Made by a program: the position numbers and the translations under genes. A model generated the notes under the pieces. That model had not been told where the DNA came from. It did no database searches and saw only the letters and a program-made list of their open reading frames with translations. A stretch of DNA of 33,967 nucleotides from JAIVJN01 sp036732565 (lineage in GTDB: Bacteria; Acidobacteriota; Vicinamibacteria; Vicinamibacterales; UBA2999), in the NCBI GenBank assembly GCA_036732565.1, contig DAINCF010000008.1:1-33967 (forward strand), read 5' to 3'. Of the stretch, positions 8,197 to 15,199 are shown piece after piece. How positions within the stretch are numbered: position 1 is the first letter of the stretch; each line of letters opens with the position of its first letter.

Positions 8197-11112
8197 ATGA
8201 AGCGACTCTTGATGGCAGCGGCGCTGCTATTGACGGTAGCGTCCGTGGCGGCGGCTCAGCTCGGCGGTGGCAGCATCAGCGGCACGGTGTCGGACGATCA
8301 GGGAGCAGTGCTCCCGGGCGTGACGGTTACATTGGCCGGCAGCGATCGCTCGGCGAGTGCGGTGACCGACGATAACGGCAGGTTCCGGTTCCTGAACTTG
8401 CCGCCGGGCGCTTACACCGTGACAACGGCGCTTCAGGGCTTCACGACGGTGAAGCGCGAGGGCATCGAGGTCCGTGTCGGCGCGAACGCCGACCTGCCCA
8501 TTCTGATGGGGCTCGCGGCGCTGGAGGAGACCGTCAGGGTGACCGGCGACTCACCTCTCATCGACGTGAAGTCCACGAGCACCGCGACGAACTTCACGTC
8601 CGAGGAGCTCCAGCGCATTCCGACGTCGCGCGACCCGTTCGCGCTGATGCGCAGCGTTCCCGGCGTGCTGGTCGATCGCGTGAACATCGGCGGCAACGAG
8701 ACGGGGCAGCAGTCGAACTTCTCTTCGAAAGGCACCCGTCCGCAGGATGCGAGCTGGACGATGGACGGCGTCGAGATCACGGACATGGCCGCCACCGGCG
8801 CGTCGCCGAGCTACTTCAACTACGACAACTTCGAGGAGATCCAGGTGTCGACGGCCGGCAATGCGATTACGTCGCGCACCGGAGGAATGGGCCTGAACCT
8901 CGTCGTCAAGCGCGGCACCAACCAGTTCCGCGGCGGCGTGCGCGCGTACTACAACGACGAGAACATGGAAGCGGACAACGTGCCCGACGAGCTCAGGGCG
9001 CTGGGCGTCACGAAGGACACCTCCGATCACAACCAGCAAATCTCCGACTACGGCTTCGAGCTGGGCGGGCCGATCGTCCAGGACAAGGCGTGGTTCTACG
9101 GCTCCTACTCGATTCAGGACGTCCGACTGGTCCGGAGCGCGGGCGGGTTCATCGATCGCACGCAGCTCAAGAACCCGAACTTGAAGTTGAACTACCAGCT
9201 CACCAAGAACGACATGTTCAGCTTCCTGTACTTCGACGGGTTCAAGATCAAGGACGGACGGTCTCCCGGCGTGACCGGCATCCTGTTCGACGCGGCGACG
9301 GCGACGTTCCATCAGGACAACGCGTACAGCGACGGCTCGCCCCTGCATGGCCTGTGGAAGTTCGCGAACGATCACGTGTTTGGGTCGAACATGTTCGTCT
9401 CCGGCAAGTATGCGTACTACAACACCGGGTTCGTCCTGGATCCCATGGGCGGACTCGACATGCAGGCGGGACGCGACTTCGCGACAGGCGTCTCGTACGG
9501 CTCGGTCAATCAGAACCTCAACATGAGGCCGCAGCACACCGTCAACGTCGATGCCCAATCGTTTCTCGGCCTCGGAGGAGGGGCGCACGACGTCAAGTAC
9601 GGCTTCGGCTGGCGTCGCGTCGATGCCACGGCGAGCGTGCTCTGGCCGGGCAACATGATCCTTGGCATCGAGCGCGCCGGCGGCTTCGAGGCCCAGTTGT
9701 TCCGTGAGGGGAGCGGCGGCAACCGCACGCAGTACCTGAACTTCTACGTCGGCGACACGATCTCCCTGAACCGTCTGACGCTGGACGTCGGCGTCCGCTA
9801 CGACCGCCAGAACGGACGCGCGCTGCCGAGCCAGACGCAGGCCAACAAGGGGTTCCCCGACCTGGTGCCGGGTATCGTGTTCGAGGGTTACGACTCGCCG
9901 TTCACGTGGAACACCGTCTCGCCGCGCGCCGGTGCGACCTACGCCCTCGACGAGGCCAGGAAGACGATTTTGCGCGCGAGCTACGCGCGCTACGCGGGAC
10001 AGCTCAACAACGGTCTTGTCGGAACGCTCAACCCGACGTCGGTAGCAGGCTCGGCGACGTACGGCTGGACCGACCTGAACGGCGACCATTTCGCCCAGGC
10101 CGAAGAAGTCGATCTCAACAGGTTCATCACGGCCGCGGGTGGCTTCAACCCAGCGAACCCGACCGCTGTGGCCTCGGCAAACGTCCTCGATCCCGACCTG
10201 AAGGCGCCCGTTACGACCAGCGTCGTGGCCGGCGTGGATCGCGAGCTGATGGCCAATCTGGCGTTGACGTTGGGTTACAGCTACACGCGAACGACGGACC
10301 TGTTCGGGAACTTCACGGCCAACATCACGCGTCGTGTCGGCGTATCGCTCGACGACTATATCCCCGGCGCCGGATTCTCCGGCGCGATTCCGCTCGACGG
10401 CGGCGTGGCGTACAACGTCCCCTCGTTCATTCCGCGCCAGGACGCGGTCGATGCCGGCGGCCGCGGCTTTCAGACCACGAACGTCCCGGGCTACTACACG
10501 GATTACCACGGCCTGGAGATCGGGCTGAACAGGCGCCTGTCGAACCGCTGGATGGGGCGCATCGGCTTCGCGTGGAACAACGCGCGCGAGCAGTTCGACG
10601 ACCCGGCGGGCGTGTACGACGCGAGCGGCAATCCGACCCCGACCGCGACGGAACCGCTGCAAGATGGCGGGCAGCTCGCGCCGCAGAGCGGCGGCAGCGG
10701 TTCCGGGACGATCTACATCAACGCGAAGTGGCAATTCAACGCCAACGCGATGTACCAGGCGCCGCTGGGTCTGGAGCTGAGCGCCAACGTGTTCGGCCGC
10801 CAGGGCTATCCGTTCCCGATCGTCCGCTCGGGGAGCGCGGCGACCCTCGGCGCGGACTCGAACCTCCAGGTGCTCGTGTCGCCGGAGATTGATACGTTCC
10901 GCTACCCGAGCCTGTGGAACACGGACATCCGCGTGGCCCGGGCGTTCCGTCCGCACAACATGAACATCCGCCTGATGCTGGACGTGTTCAACATCTTCAA
11001 CGCGAACACGGCGCTGGTCCGCGTGAACAACGTCGCGTCGCCGAACTTCAATCGCCTCGCGCAGAACCTGAGCCCGCGCATCGCACGGATCGGGCTGATC
11101 GTAGGGTTCTGA
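8197..11112 (+). CDS. TonB-dependent receptor, Oar-like, with carboxypeptidase-regulatory-like N-terminal domain
   Basis: 971 residues from the ATG at 8197, which follows a perfect AAGGAGGT with 8 nt spacing; the open frame further upstream is not used. The signal peptide MKRLLMAAALLLTVASVAAA is followed by a CarboxypepD_reg domain at about 26-105 (GSISGTVSDDQGAVLPGV). Next comes a plug domain with DGVEITDM and VVKRGTNQFRGGVRAYYN, and then a long outer-membrane beta-barrel. The protein ends in Phe after RIGLIVG, as expected for Bam-dependent barrels. The family imports oligosaccharides or peptides across the outer membrane, but no partner SusD gene is present. No TonB box could be pinned down. 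Two hairpins follow the stop. Confidence 0.93.
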   Translation: MKRLLMAAALLLTVASVAAAQLGGGSISGTVSDDQGAVLPGVTVTLAGSDRSASAVTDDNGRFRFLNLPPGAYTVTTALQGFTTVKREGIEVRVGANADLPILMGLAALEETVRVTGDSPLIDVKSTSTATNFTSEELQRIPTSRDPFALMRSVPGVLVDRVNIGGNETGQQSNFSSKGTRPQDASWTMDGVEITDMAATGASPSYFNYDNFEEIQVSTAGNAITSRTGGMGLNLVVKRGTNQFRGGVRAYYNDENMEADNVPDELRALGVTKDTSDHNQQISDYGFELGGPIVQDKAWFYGSYSIQDVRLVRSAGGFIDRTQLKNPNLKLNYQLTKNDMFSFLYFDGFKIKDGRSPGVTGILFDAATATFHQDNAYSDGSPLHGLWKFANDHVFGSNMFVSGKYAYYNTGFVLDPMGGLDMQAGRDFATGVSYGSVNQNLNMRPQHTVNVDAQSFLGLGGGAHDVKYGFGWRRVDATASVLWPGNMILGIERAGGFEAQLFREGSGGNRTQYLNFYVGDTISLNRLTLDVGVRYDRQNGRALPSQTQANKGFPDLVPGIVFEGYDSPFTWNTVSPRAGATYALDEARKTILRASYARYAGQLNNGLVGTLNPTSVAGSATYGWTDLNGDHFAQAEEVDLNRFITAAGGFNPANPTAVASANVLDPDLKAPVTTSVVAGVDRELMANLALTLGYSYTRTTDLFGNFTANITRRVGVSLDDYIPGAGFSGAIPLDGGVAYNVPSFIPRQDAVDAGGRGFQTTNVPGYYTDYHGLEIGLNRRLSNRWMGRIGFAWNNAREQFDDPAGVYDASGNPTPTATEPLQDGGQLAPQSGGSGSGTIYINAKWQFNANAMYQAPLGLELSANVFGRQGYPFPIVRSGSAATLGADSNLQVLVSPEIDTFRYPSLWNTDIRVARAFRPHNMNIRLMLDVFNIFNANTALVRVNNVASPNFNRLAQNLSPRIARIGLIVGF

Positions 11113-11122
11113 GCGTGGGCCA

Positions 11123-11150
11123 CGACTCGCGCTCATCTTGATGCGAGTCG
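11123..11150. terminator. Hairpin downstream of the TonB-dependent receptor
   Basis: CGACTCGC (11123-11130) pairs perfectly with GCGAGTCG (11143-11150) around a 12-nt loop, starting 10 nt after the receptor stop. There is no T-run. It is likely the first of two stacked structures ending transcription between convergent genes. Confidence 0.5.
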
Positions 11151-11162
11151 CACCCGCGTTCG

Positions 11163-11209
11163 GCTCTCGGCTGTCAGTAGAGGGCAGCCCCGACGAGACA
11201 GCCGAGAGC
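11163..11209. terminator. 13-bp perfect hairpin between convergent genes
   Basis: GCTCTCGGCTGTC (11163-11175) is perfectly complementary to GACAGCCGAGAGC (11197-11209), with a 21-nt loop. It lies between the receptor stop (11112) and the stop of the oppositely oriented sigma factor (11248), so it can act on both strands. No U-tract follows, so termination would depend on structure or Rho. Confidence 0.55.
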
Positions 11210-11247
11210 ACGTTCGCGCCCGACCCTCTTCATCGTGATGGATGAGA

Positions 11248-12144
11248 TCACTCAGATGCACCATCGAGGACAGTCAGATCGAGGCGCGCAAGGCGTTCCG
11301 GATCGAGCAAGCAGTCAATCTCGACGATCTTGCCGCGCGCAACCGTAAACCCCATCACCACGAATGGCCGCCCGTTGGTCATGACGACAACCCCCGCGGC
11401 GCCATTGACGAGCGCAGGAATCCTGACTGCGGCAGGTTGGGCAGACGTGATCGCGGTACGCGCCACTTCCGCGGCTCCGCGGCGAACGAGCGACAGCGCG
11501 CGCTGCCGTTCCCCGCCATCCGATCGCAGCACCACGTCGGGATCCAAGATTGCCACCAGCGCGTCGAAGTCGCCGCGGTGCGCCGCGCCGAAAAACGCGT
11601 CGACGACCTGTCGCTGACGAGCGAGGTCAGGGTCTGGAACCGGCACGGCTGCACCCTGCACGCGTCGCCGCGCACGGCTGGCGAGCTGTCTCGCCGCGGT
11701 TGCAGAGCGGCCAACCATGAGTCCGATCTCGTCGAACGGCACGTCGAACATGTCGTGCAGCACGAAGGCCAGTCGTTCGGCTGGCGACAGGGTGTCGAGC
11801 ACGATTTGCAGCGCGAGGCCGACAGAGTCGGCCATGAGCACCTCGTGCTCCGGATCGAGCTCGCCGGCGCGCATGACGAGCGGATCGGGCAGATGCACAC
11901 CGGAAGCGTCCTCGGGCCGCGCCTTCCGGGCCTGCAGGACGTTCAAACACACGCGTGCCACGATCGTCGTGAGCCACCCACGGAGGTTTTCGATCCCATC
12001 GGCGCCCGCGCGGCTGACCCGGAGCCACGCATCTTGAACGGCTTCATCGGCTTCCGCGAGGGAGCCCAACATCCGATAGGCCACCCCCCTGAGGTGTGGG
12101 CGATGTTCCTCGAAGCGTTCGACAAGCCAGTCCCGTTCGTGCAT
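11248..12144 (-). CDS. ECF41-type RNA polymerase sigma factor with fused SnoaL-like domain
   Basis: 298 residues. Region 2 is near residues 10-75 (VAYRMLGSLAEADEAVQDAWLRVSR) and region 4 is near 110-165 (LSPAERLAFVLHDMFDVPF followed by an HTH with GRSATAARQLASRARRRV). A C-terminal NTF2/SnoaL-like domain is at about 175-295 (VVDAFFGAAHRGDFDALVAIL). A C-terminal SnoaL domain defines the ECF41 (SigJ-like) group, whose tail tunes sigma activity in place of a classical anti-sigma factor. The upstream region carries TGTCACA-N16-GGTC, close to the published ECF41 promoter TGTCACA-N16-CGTC, so autoregulation is likely. ECF41 genes usually sit next to a small oxidoreductase-type target; here the divergent VOC gene fills that place. 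Confidence 0.9.
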   Translation of the reverse strand: MHERDWLVERFEEHRPHLRGVAYRMLGSLAEADEAVQDAWLRVSRAGADGIENLRGWLTTIVARVCLNVLQARKARPEDASGVHLPDPLVMRAGELDPEHEVLMADSVGLALQIVLDTLSPAERLAFVLHDMFDVPFDEIGLMVGRSATAARQLASRARRRVQGAAVPVPDPDLARQRQVVDAFFGAAHRGDFDALVAILDPDVVLRSDGGERQRALSLVRRGAAEVARTAITSAQPAAVRIPALVNGAAGVVVMTNGRPFVVMGFTVARGKIVEIDCLLDPERLARLDLTVLDGASE

Positions 12145-12173
12145 GAGCGATCCTGGTCCCCCTCACTATGACT

Positions 12174-12200
12174 GACCGTCGAGACGCGGTTGGTGTGACA
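12174..12200 (-). promoter_or_regulatory. ECF41-like promoter driving the sigma factor gene
   Basis: Read on the minus strand, TGTCACA (12200-12194) is followed by exactly 16 nt and then GGTC (12177-12174). The ATG of the sigma gene lies 29 nt further on. The -35 element matches the ECF41 consensus fully and the -10 element matches CGTC at three of four bases. Confidence 0.6.
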
Positions 12201-12216
12201 GCCGGCCCGACCGTCT

Positions 12217-12243
12217 GGTCACACTTCCCCGCCATTTAGGGTC
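12217..12243 (+). promoter_or_regulatory. ECF41-like promoter driving the VOC/DUF2784 genes
   Basis: GGTCACA (12217-12223), exactly 16 nt, then GGTC (12240-12243), pointing toward the VOC gene. The architecture is the same as in the divergent promoter 17 bp away, differing at one base of the -35 element. The leader to the ATG at 12347 would be about 100 nt. Confidence 0.55.
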
Positions 12244-12346
12244 ACTCCAGTAGGAACTGAGACTGAGGAGCCATCACTCACGGTGGCCCGACTACCTCTT
12301 CAGGGCGCACCCTCTCCAGGTCCAGGACCAGAACCGAGGAACGACC

Positions 12347-12730
12347 ATGCTGAAAAAAGTAGTGTACGTGGCGCTGTTGGTGAGCGATCAGGACAAGGCA
12401 CTCGACTTCTACACGAATGTCATCGGGCTTGAAAAGCGGGGGGACTACCCGACACCCGACGGACCGCGATTCCTGACGGTCGGCGTCAAGGGGCAGGACT
12501 TCGAACTCGTTCTGTGGCCAGGCACACCCGGCACGGCCAAGCCGGGCTCCGCGGTGTATACCATCGAGGTGGAAAATTGTCGGATGGCGTTCGAGACGCT
12601 GAAGTCGCGCGGAGTGACGTTCGAGCCATCTGAGGTCCTCGAGTTGCCCTGGGGCTACGCCGCGAGGTTCCAGGATCCGGACGGGAATCAGCTGCAGCTG
12701 CGAGAGGGTCGCGGGGCACTTCGGCGCTGA
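12347..12730 (+). CDS. VOC family protein (glyoxalase/bleomycin-resistance/dioxygenase fold)
   Basis: 127 residues preceded by GAGGAA. The single VOC module shows the opening VVYVALLVSDQDKALDFYTNVIGL and the closing GYAARFQDPDGNQLQLRE, with the terminal Glu of LQLRE as a typical metal ligand. Such proteins work as dimers in glyoxalase, extradiol dioxygenase or resistance roles, and the substrate is not predictable. It is divergent from the ECF41 sigma gene and preceded by a matching promoter, which makes it the likely sigma target. Confidence 0.88.
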   Translation: MLKKVVYVALLVSDQDKALDFYTNVIGLEKRGDYPTPDGPRFLTVGVKGQDFELVLWPGTPGTAKPGSAVYTIEVENCRMAFETLKSRGVTFEPSEVLELPWGYAARFQDPDGNQLQLREGRGALRR

Positions 12731-12772
12731 AGGAGCGCAGATCGTCACACTCGTGCCGACAGCGCGACCACC

Positions 12773-13165
12773 ATGGACCCGATTCTCAACGTCGGCTTCT
12801 TTGTCTTCCACACTTCCTGGATTCTCTTCAATTGCGTGGGCTGGATCTGGCGTCAGACGCGTTCGTGGCAGCTTGCGACGGTATCGCTCACCGCCCTGTC
12901 CTGGTTTGGCTTGGGCATCTGGTACGGCTGGGGGTACTGTCCGTCCACGGACTGGCACTGGCAGGTCCGGGCGAGGTTGGGTCATCACGATCCGCCGTCG
13001 TACATCCAGCTCGTGATCAACGAACTGGCTGGGATCGACCTCGGTCCGGAAGGTGCCGATGCGCTGGCTCTCGTCACACTGACCGCAGCCGTCCTGATCA
13101 GCATCGTGTTGAACGTCCGCGATCGCGTCCGGAGCCGTTGCGAAATTACTCACCACCGTAGGTAG
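12773..13165 (+). CDS. DUF2784-like small membrane protein
   Basis: 130 residues with hydrophobic segments near 6-24, 35-52 and 98-116. The conserved-looking core WFGLGIWYGWGYCPSTDWHW and the following PPSYI match my recollection of DUF2784; its function is unknown. It starts 42 nt after the VOC stop and is probably co-transcribed with it. The last eight codons (CEITHHRR) and the stop fall inside the inverted-repeat element that begins at 13136, so the element supplies the C-terminus. Confidence 0.7.
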   Translation: MDPILNVGFFVFHTSWILFNCVGWIWRQTRSWQLATVSLTALSWFGLGIWYGWGYCPSTDWHWQVRARLGHHDPPSYIQLVINELAGIDLGPEGADALALVTLTAAVLISIVLNVRDRVRSRCEITHHRR

Positions 13166-13214
13166 AGCAGGCCTGAAGGTCTGCGCTACGTACGATATCG
13201 GTAATTTCGCAACG
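13136..13214. repeat. 79-bp MITE-like inverted-repeat element (full copy)
   Basis: Terminal arms CGTTGCGAAATTAC (13136-13149) and GTAATTTCGCAACG (13201-13214) are perfect 14-bp inverted repeats. Inside, 13160-13187 form a second near-palindrome, GTAGAGCAGGCCT GA AGGTCTGCGCTAC. The right half plus flank (13182-13219) recurs in reverse orientation at 25120-25157 with two mismatches in 38 nt, so this is an interspersed family and not a simple terminator. It could also end the VOC/DUF2784 transcript. No encoded protein is seen. Confidence 0.7.
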
Positions 13215-13239
13215 CGCTCACGGCACTGCTGCGTTTGCA

Positions 13240-14010
13240 TTAGTGCGGCAAGGAAGCCGCAGCGCCAACTCCGGCCCCCACTACCACATCCGCGAAATAG
13301 TGATACCGGCCGGCAACTGCTCCGAGGGCCACCGCCACCGCGACCGCGCCGAGTACCACACCCGAGACCGGCCAGACCTTTCCGGCGGCCATGGCGGCGG
13401 CGACCGACACCGCGACGTGGCCACTCGGAAACGTGTTGAGGGAATGGCTGACATGACCGAGGACAAACCGGTTGAGGCGCCCGAAGGTTGTGAGCGCAAC
13501 GTCCGCGGCGTCGCCGTCGACGAGACGGGGCGGACGGCTCACGAGCCACGGCAACGTGATGTAGCACGTGTATCCCGACGTCAGCACGGCCAGCCAGTAG
13601 CGAGCGACGTCACCGCGAGAGCCGGCCGTCCACACCACGACGAACGCGATCAGCACGACGGGAAAGCAGGCGAGATAGCCGAGCTCGAGCCACGCGGTCA
13701 GCCAGCGTGGCAGGTTGCCAACCTGGTCACGCACCACCTGGTCGGTGCGTCTCAGCCACGCTTCGAATGCGCCTCCCCTGGTCGATGGGACGAGCCCGAC
13801 CGGGATCCAGTAACCGATCGCGATGTACAGAAACGGCAGCCACAGCCGAGCGTCGAGCGGAAATGCGCTTGCCACTATGTAAACCGCACCAGCCATCGAC
13901 GCCGCGCCGAGGGCCGTGCGCACCTGTTTCCGCCGAGCGGCGCGGGCGAAGGGCGCCGCGAGAACGAAAAAGGCCAGATAGGCGATGACGAGCGCTTCAA
14001 ACGGCAGCAT
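13240..14010 (-). CDS. PAP2-type phosphatase (membrane)
   Basis: 256 residues from the ATG at 14010, which follows the upstream radical SAM stop by only 2 nt (TGA-TC-ATG); an upstream in-frame start would overlap that gene. It is a polytopic membrane protein with the PAP2 signatures SRPPRL, SLNTFPSGHVAV (motif 2 PSGH) and GRYHYFADVVVG (motif 3 with His and Asp). The family removes phosphate from lipid or isoprenoid phosphates at the membrane face. Tight coupling to a radical SAM enzyme suggests a joint role in modifying a lipid or lipid-linked molecule (inference). Confidence 0.86.
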   Translation of the reverse strand: MLPFEALVIAYLAFFVLAAPFARAARRKQVRTALGAASMAGAVYIVASAFPLDARLWLPFLYIAIGYWIPVGLVPSTRGGAFEAWLRRTDQVVRDQVGNLPRWLTAWLELGYLACFPVVLIAFVVVWTAGSRGDVARYWLAVLTSGYTCYITLPWLVSRPPRLVDGDAADVALTTFGRLNRFVLGHVSHSLNTFPSGHVAVSVAAAMAAGKVWPVSGVVLGAVAVAVALGAVAGRYHYFADVVVGAGVGAAASLPH

Positions 14011-14012
14011 GA

Positions 14013-15137
14013 TCAGCGGCGGCGACCGAAGACGCTGGCCACGGCGCCGCGGAACAGATCCCGGCGCGGGTTGGTCACGAACGCCCACTTCAGGATGCTG
14101 ACCGTCACGGGAAGGCGGACCGGCTGGCCCTCGACCGGCCCCGCAAACCAGGTTGCAAGCGCGCGCTCGGGATCGTGCCGCAGGTCATCGACCTGCGCCA
14201 CGCGGTGCACGCAGCCCACGGTGCAGAATGGCGCACAGGCCTTATCCCGGTGGTACTCCTCTCGCAGGTTGACCTCGCTGTACCGGTCCAGCGGAATGCC
14301 GGGATGACCGCGCTGCTGGGAGCACCAGTGGACCAGGCCGTCCTCGCAGACATAGAGGTATCGCGCACCCGCACGACAGTGCCAGTCGTTGGGCGTCCCG
14401 GCCGCGAGGTTTTTCTGGAAGCGGTTGTAATTGGCGAAGTCGAATGCGGATTTCCCCATTGCCACGACCTCTTCGAGGACTCTCCGGTGCTCCTCGCCGA
14501 GCGGGAGGATCTGTCCCTTTGCGTCGTGGATAATGCCGACCGTGGTCGAAAACCCGAGCTCGTGCGCGCGGCGCGCGATGGTCAGTGCGTCGGCGGGATT
14601 CCGCACGCCGGCGCCAACCACCGAATTCACGGTCACGTCGAACTCCGCGTGCTCTGCCAGCGAGCGCAACTTCTGATCCAGCACTTTCAGGCTTTTCACG
14701 GACACATCGTCCGGCGGCACGTTGTCGATGCTGATCTGAAGATGATCGAGGCCGGCGCGATTCAGCCGCCGAATCCGGTCGCCCGTGAGCAGATACCCGT
14801 TCGTGATCAGCGTGGCAATGGCACCGCGACGCCGAATGTGGCCGACGATGGCGTCGAGATCGGGGTGGAGCAGCGGTTCGCCGCCACTCAATGTAATGAT
14901 GCCGGTGCCGAGCGCCGCCAGACTGTCGATGCGCCGGAGCACATCATGGGTGGGCACCGGCGGGGAGTGGTCGTCGTACTCGTTGCAGTAGCGGCATGAG
15001 AGGTTACACCGCCGGATCGGAATCAGATGGACGTTGACGGGTTGGTACTTGAACCGAAGAGCGCGAACCAGCATGCGCGCTTCTCGCAAGCGCCTTGCCC
15101 AACGCCGAACCCGCCGCCGCGCGCGGACCCACGTCAC
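14013..15137 (-). CDS. Radical SAM protein with SPASM-like C-terminal cysteines
   Basis: 374 residues. The 4Fe-4S/SAM motif CNLSCRYC is at 44-51, followed by the SAM-binding LSGGEPLLHPDL. The C-terminal third has clustered cysteines (WHCRAG, YVCEDG, HWCSQQRG, CAPFCTVGC), consistent with a SPASM-type auxiliary cluster. The basic, Arg-rich N-terminus could be amphipathic. The family includes MoaA/PqqE/HpnH-like enzymes, and the substrate cannot be set from the sequence. It is first in an operon with the PAP2 phosphatase and divergent, across 62 bp, from the GH67-membrane fusion. Confidence 0.85.
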   Translation of the reverse strand: MTWVRARRRVRRWARRLREARMLVRALRFKYQPVNVHLIPIRRCNLSCRYCNEYDDHSPPVPTHDVLRRIDSLAALGTGIITLSGGEPLLHPDLDAIVGHIRRRGAIATLITNGYLLTGDRIRRLNRAGLDHLQISIDNVPPDDVSVKSLKVLDQKLRSLAEHAEFDVTVNSVVGAGVRNPADALTIARRAHELGFSTTVGIIHDAKGQILPLGEEHRRVLEEVVAMGKSAFDFANYNRFQKNLAAGTPNDWHCRAGARYLYVCEDGLVHWCSQQRGHPGIPLDRYSEVNLREEYHRDKACAPFCTVGCVHRVAQVDDLRHDPERALATWFAGPVEGQPVRLPVTVSILKWAFVTNPRRDLFRGAVASVFGRRR

Positions 15138-15199
15138 GGTTTCGCCGCCGGTTCGTTACATGAAAGTAATACCATCGTCCGTTCCGTAACCTTCGACCG

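Noticed and set aside
8551..11211. An 886-residue open frame antisense to the TonB receptor
   Set aside because: It is Arg/Val-rich with no family match and mirrors the receptor's GC-biased codons; the receptor has a signal peptide, domains and a perfect ribosome site.
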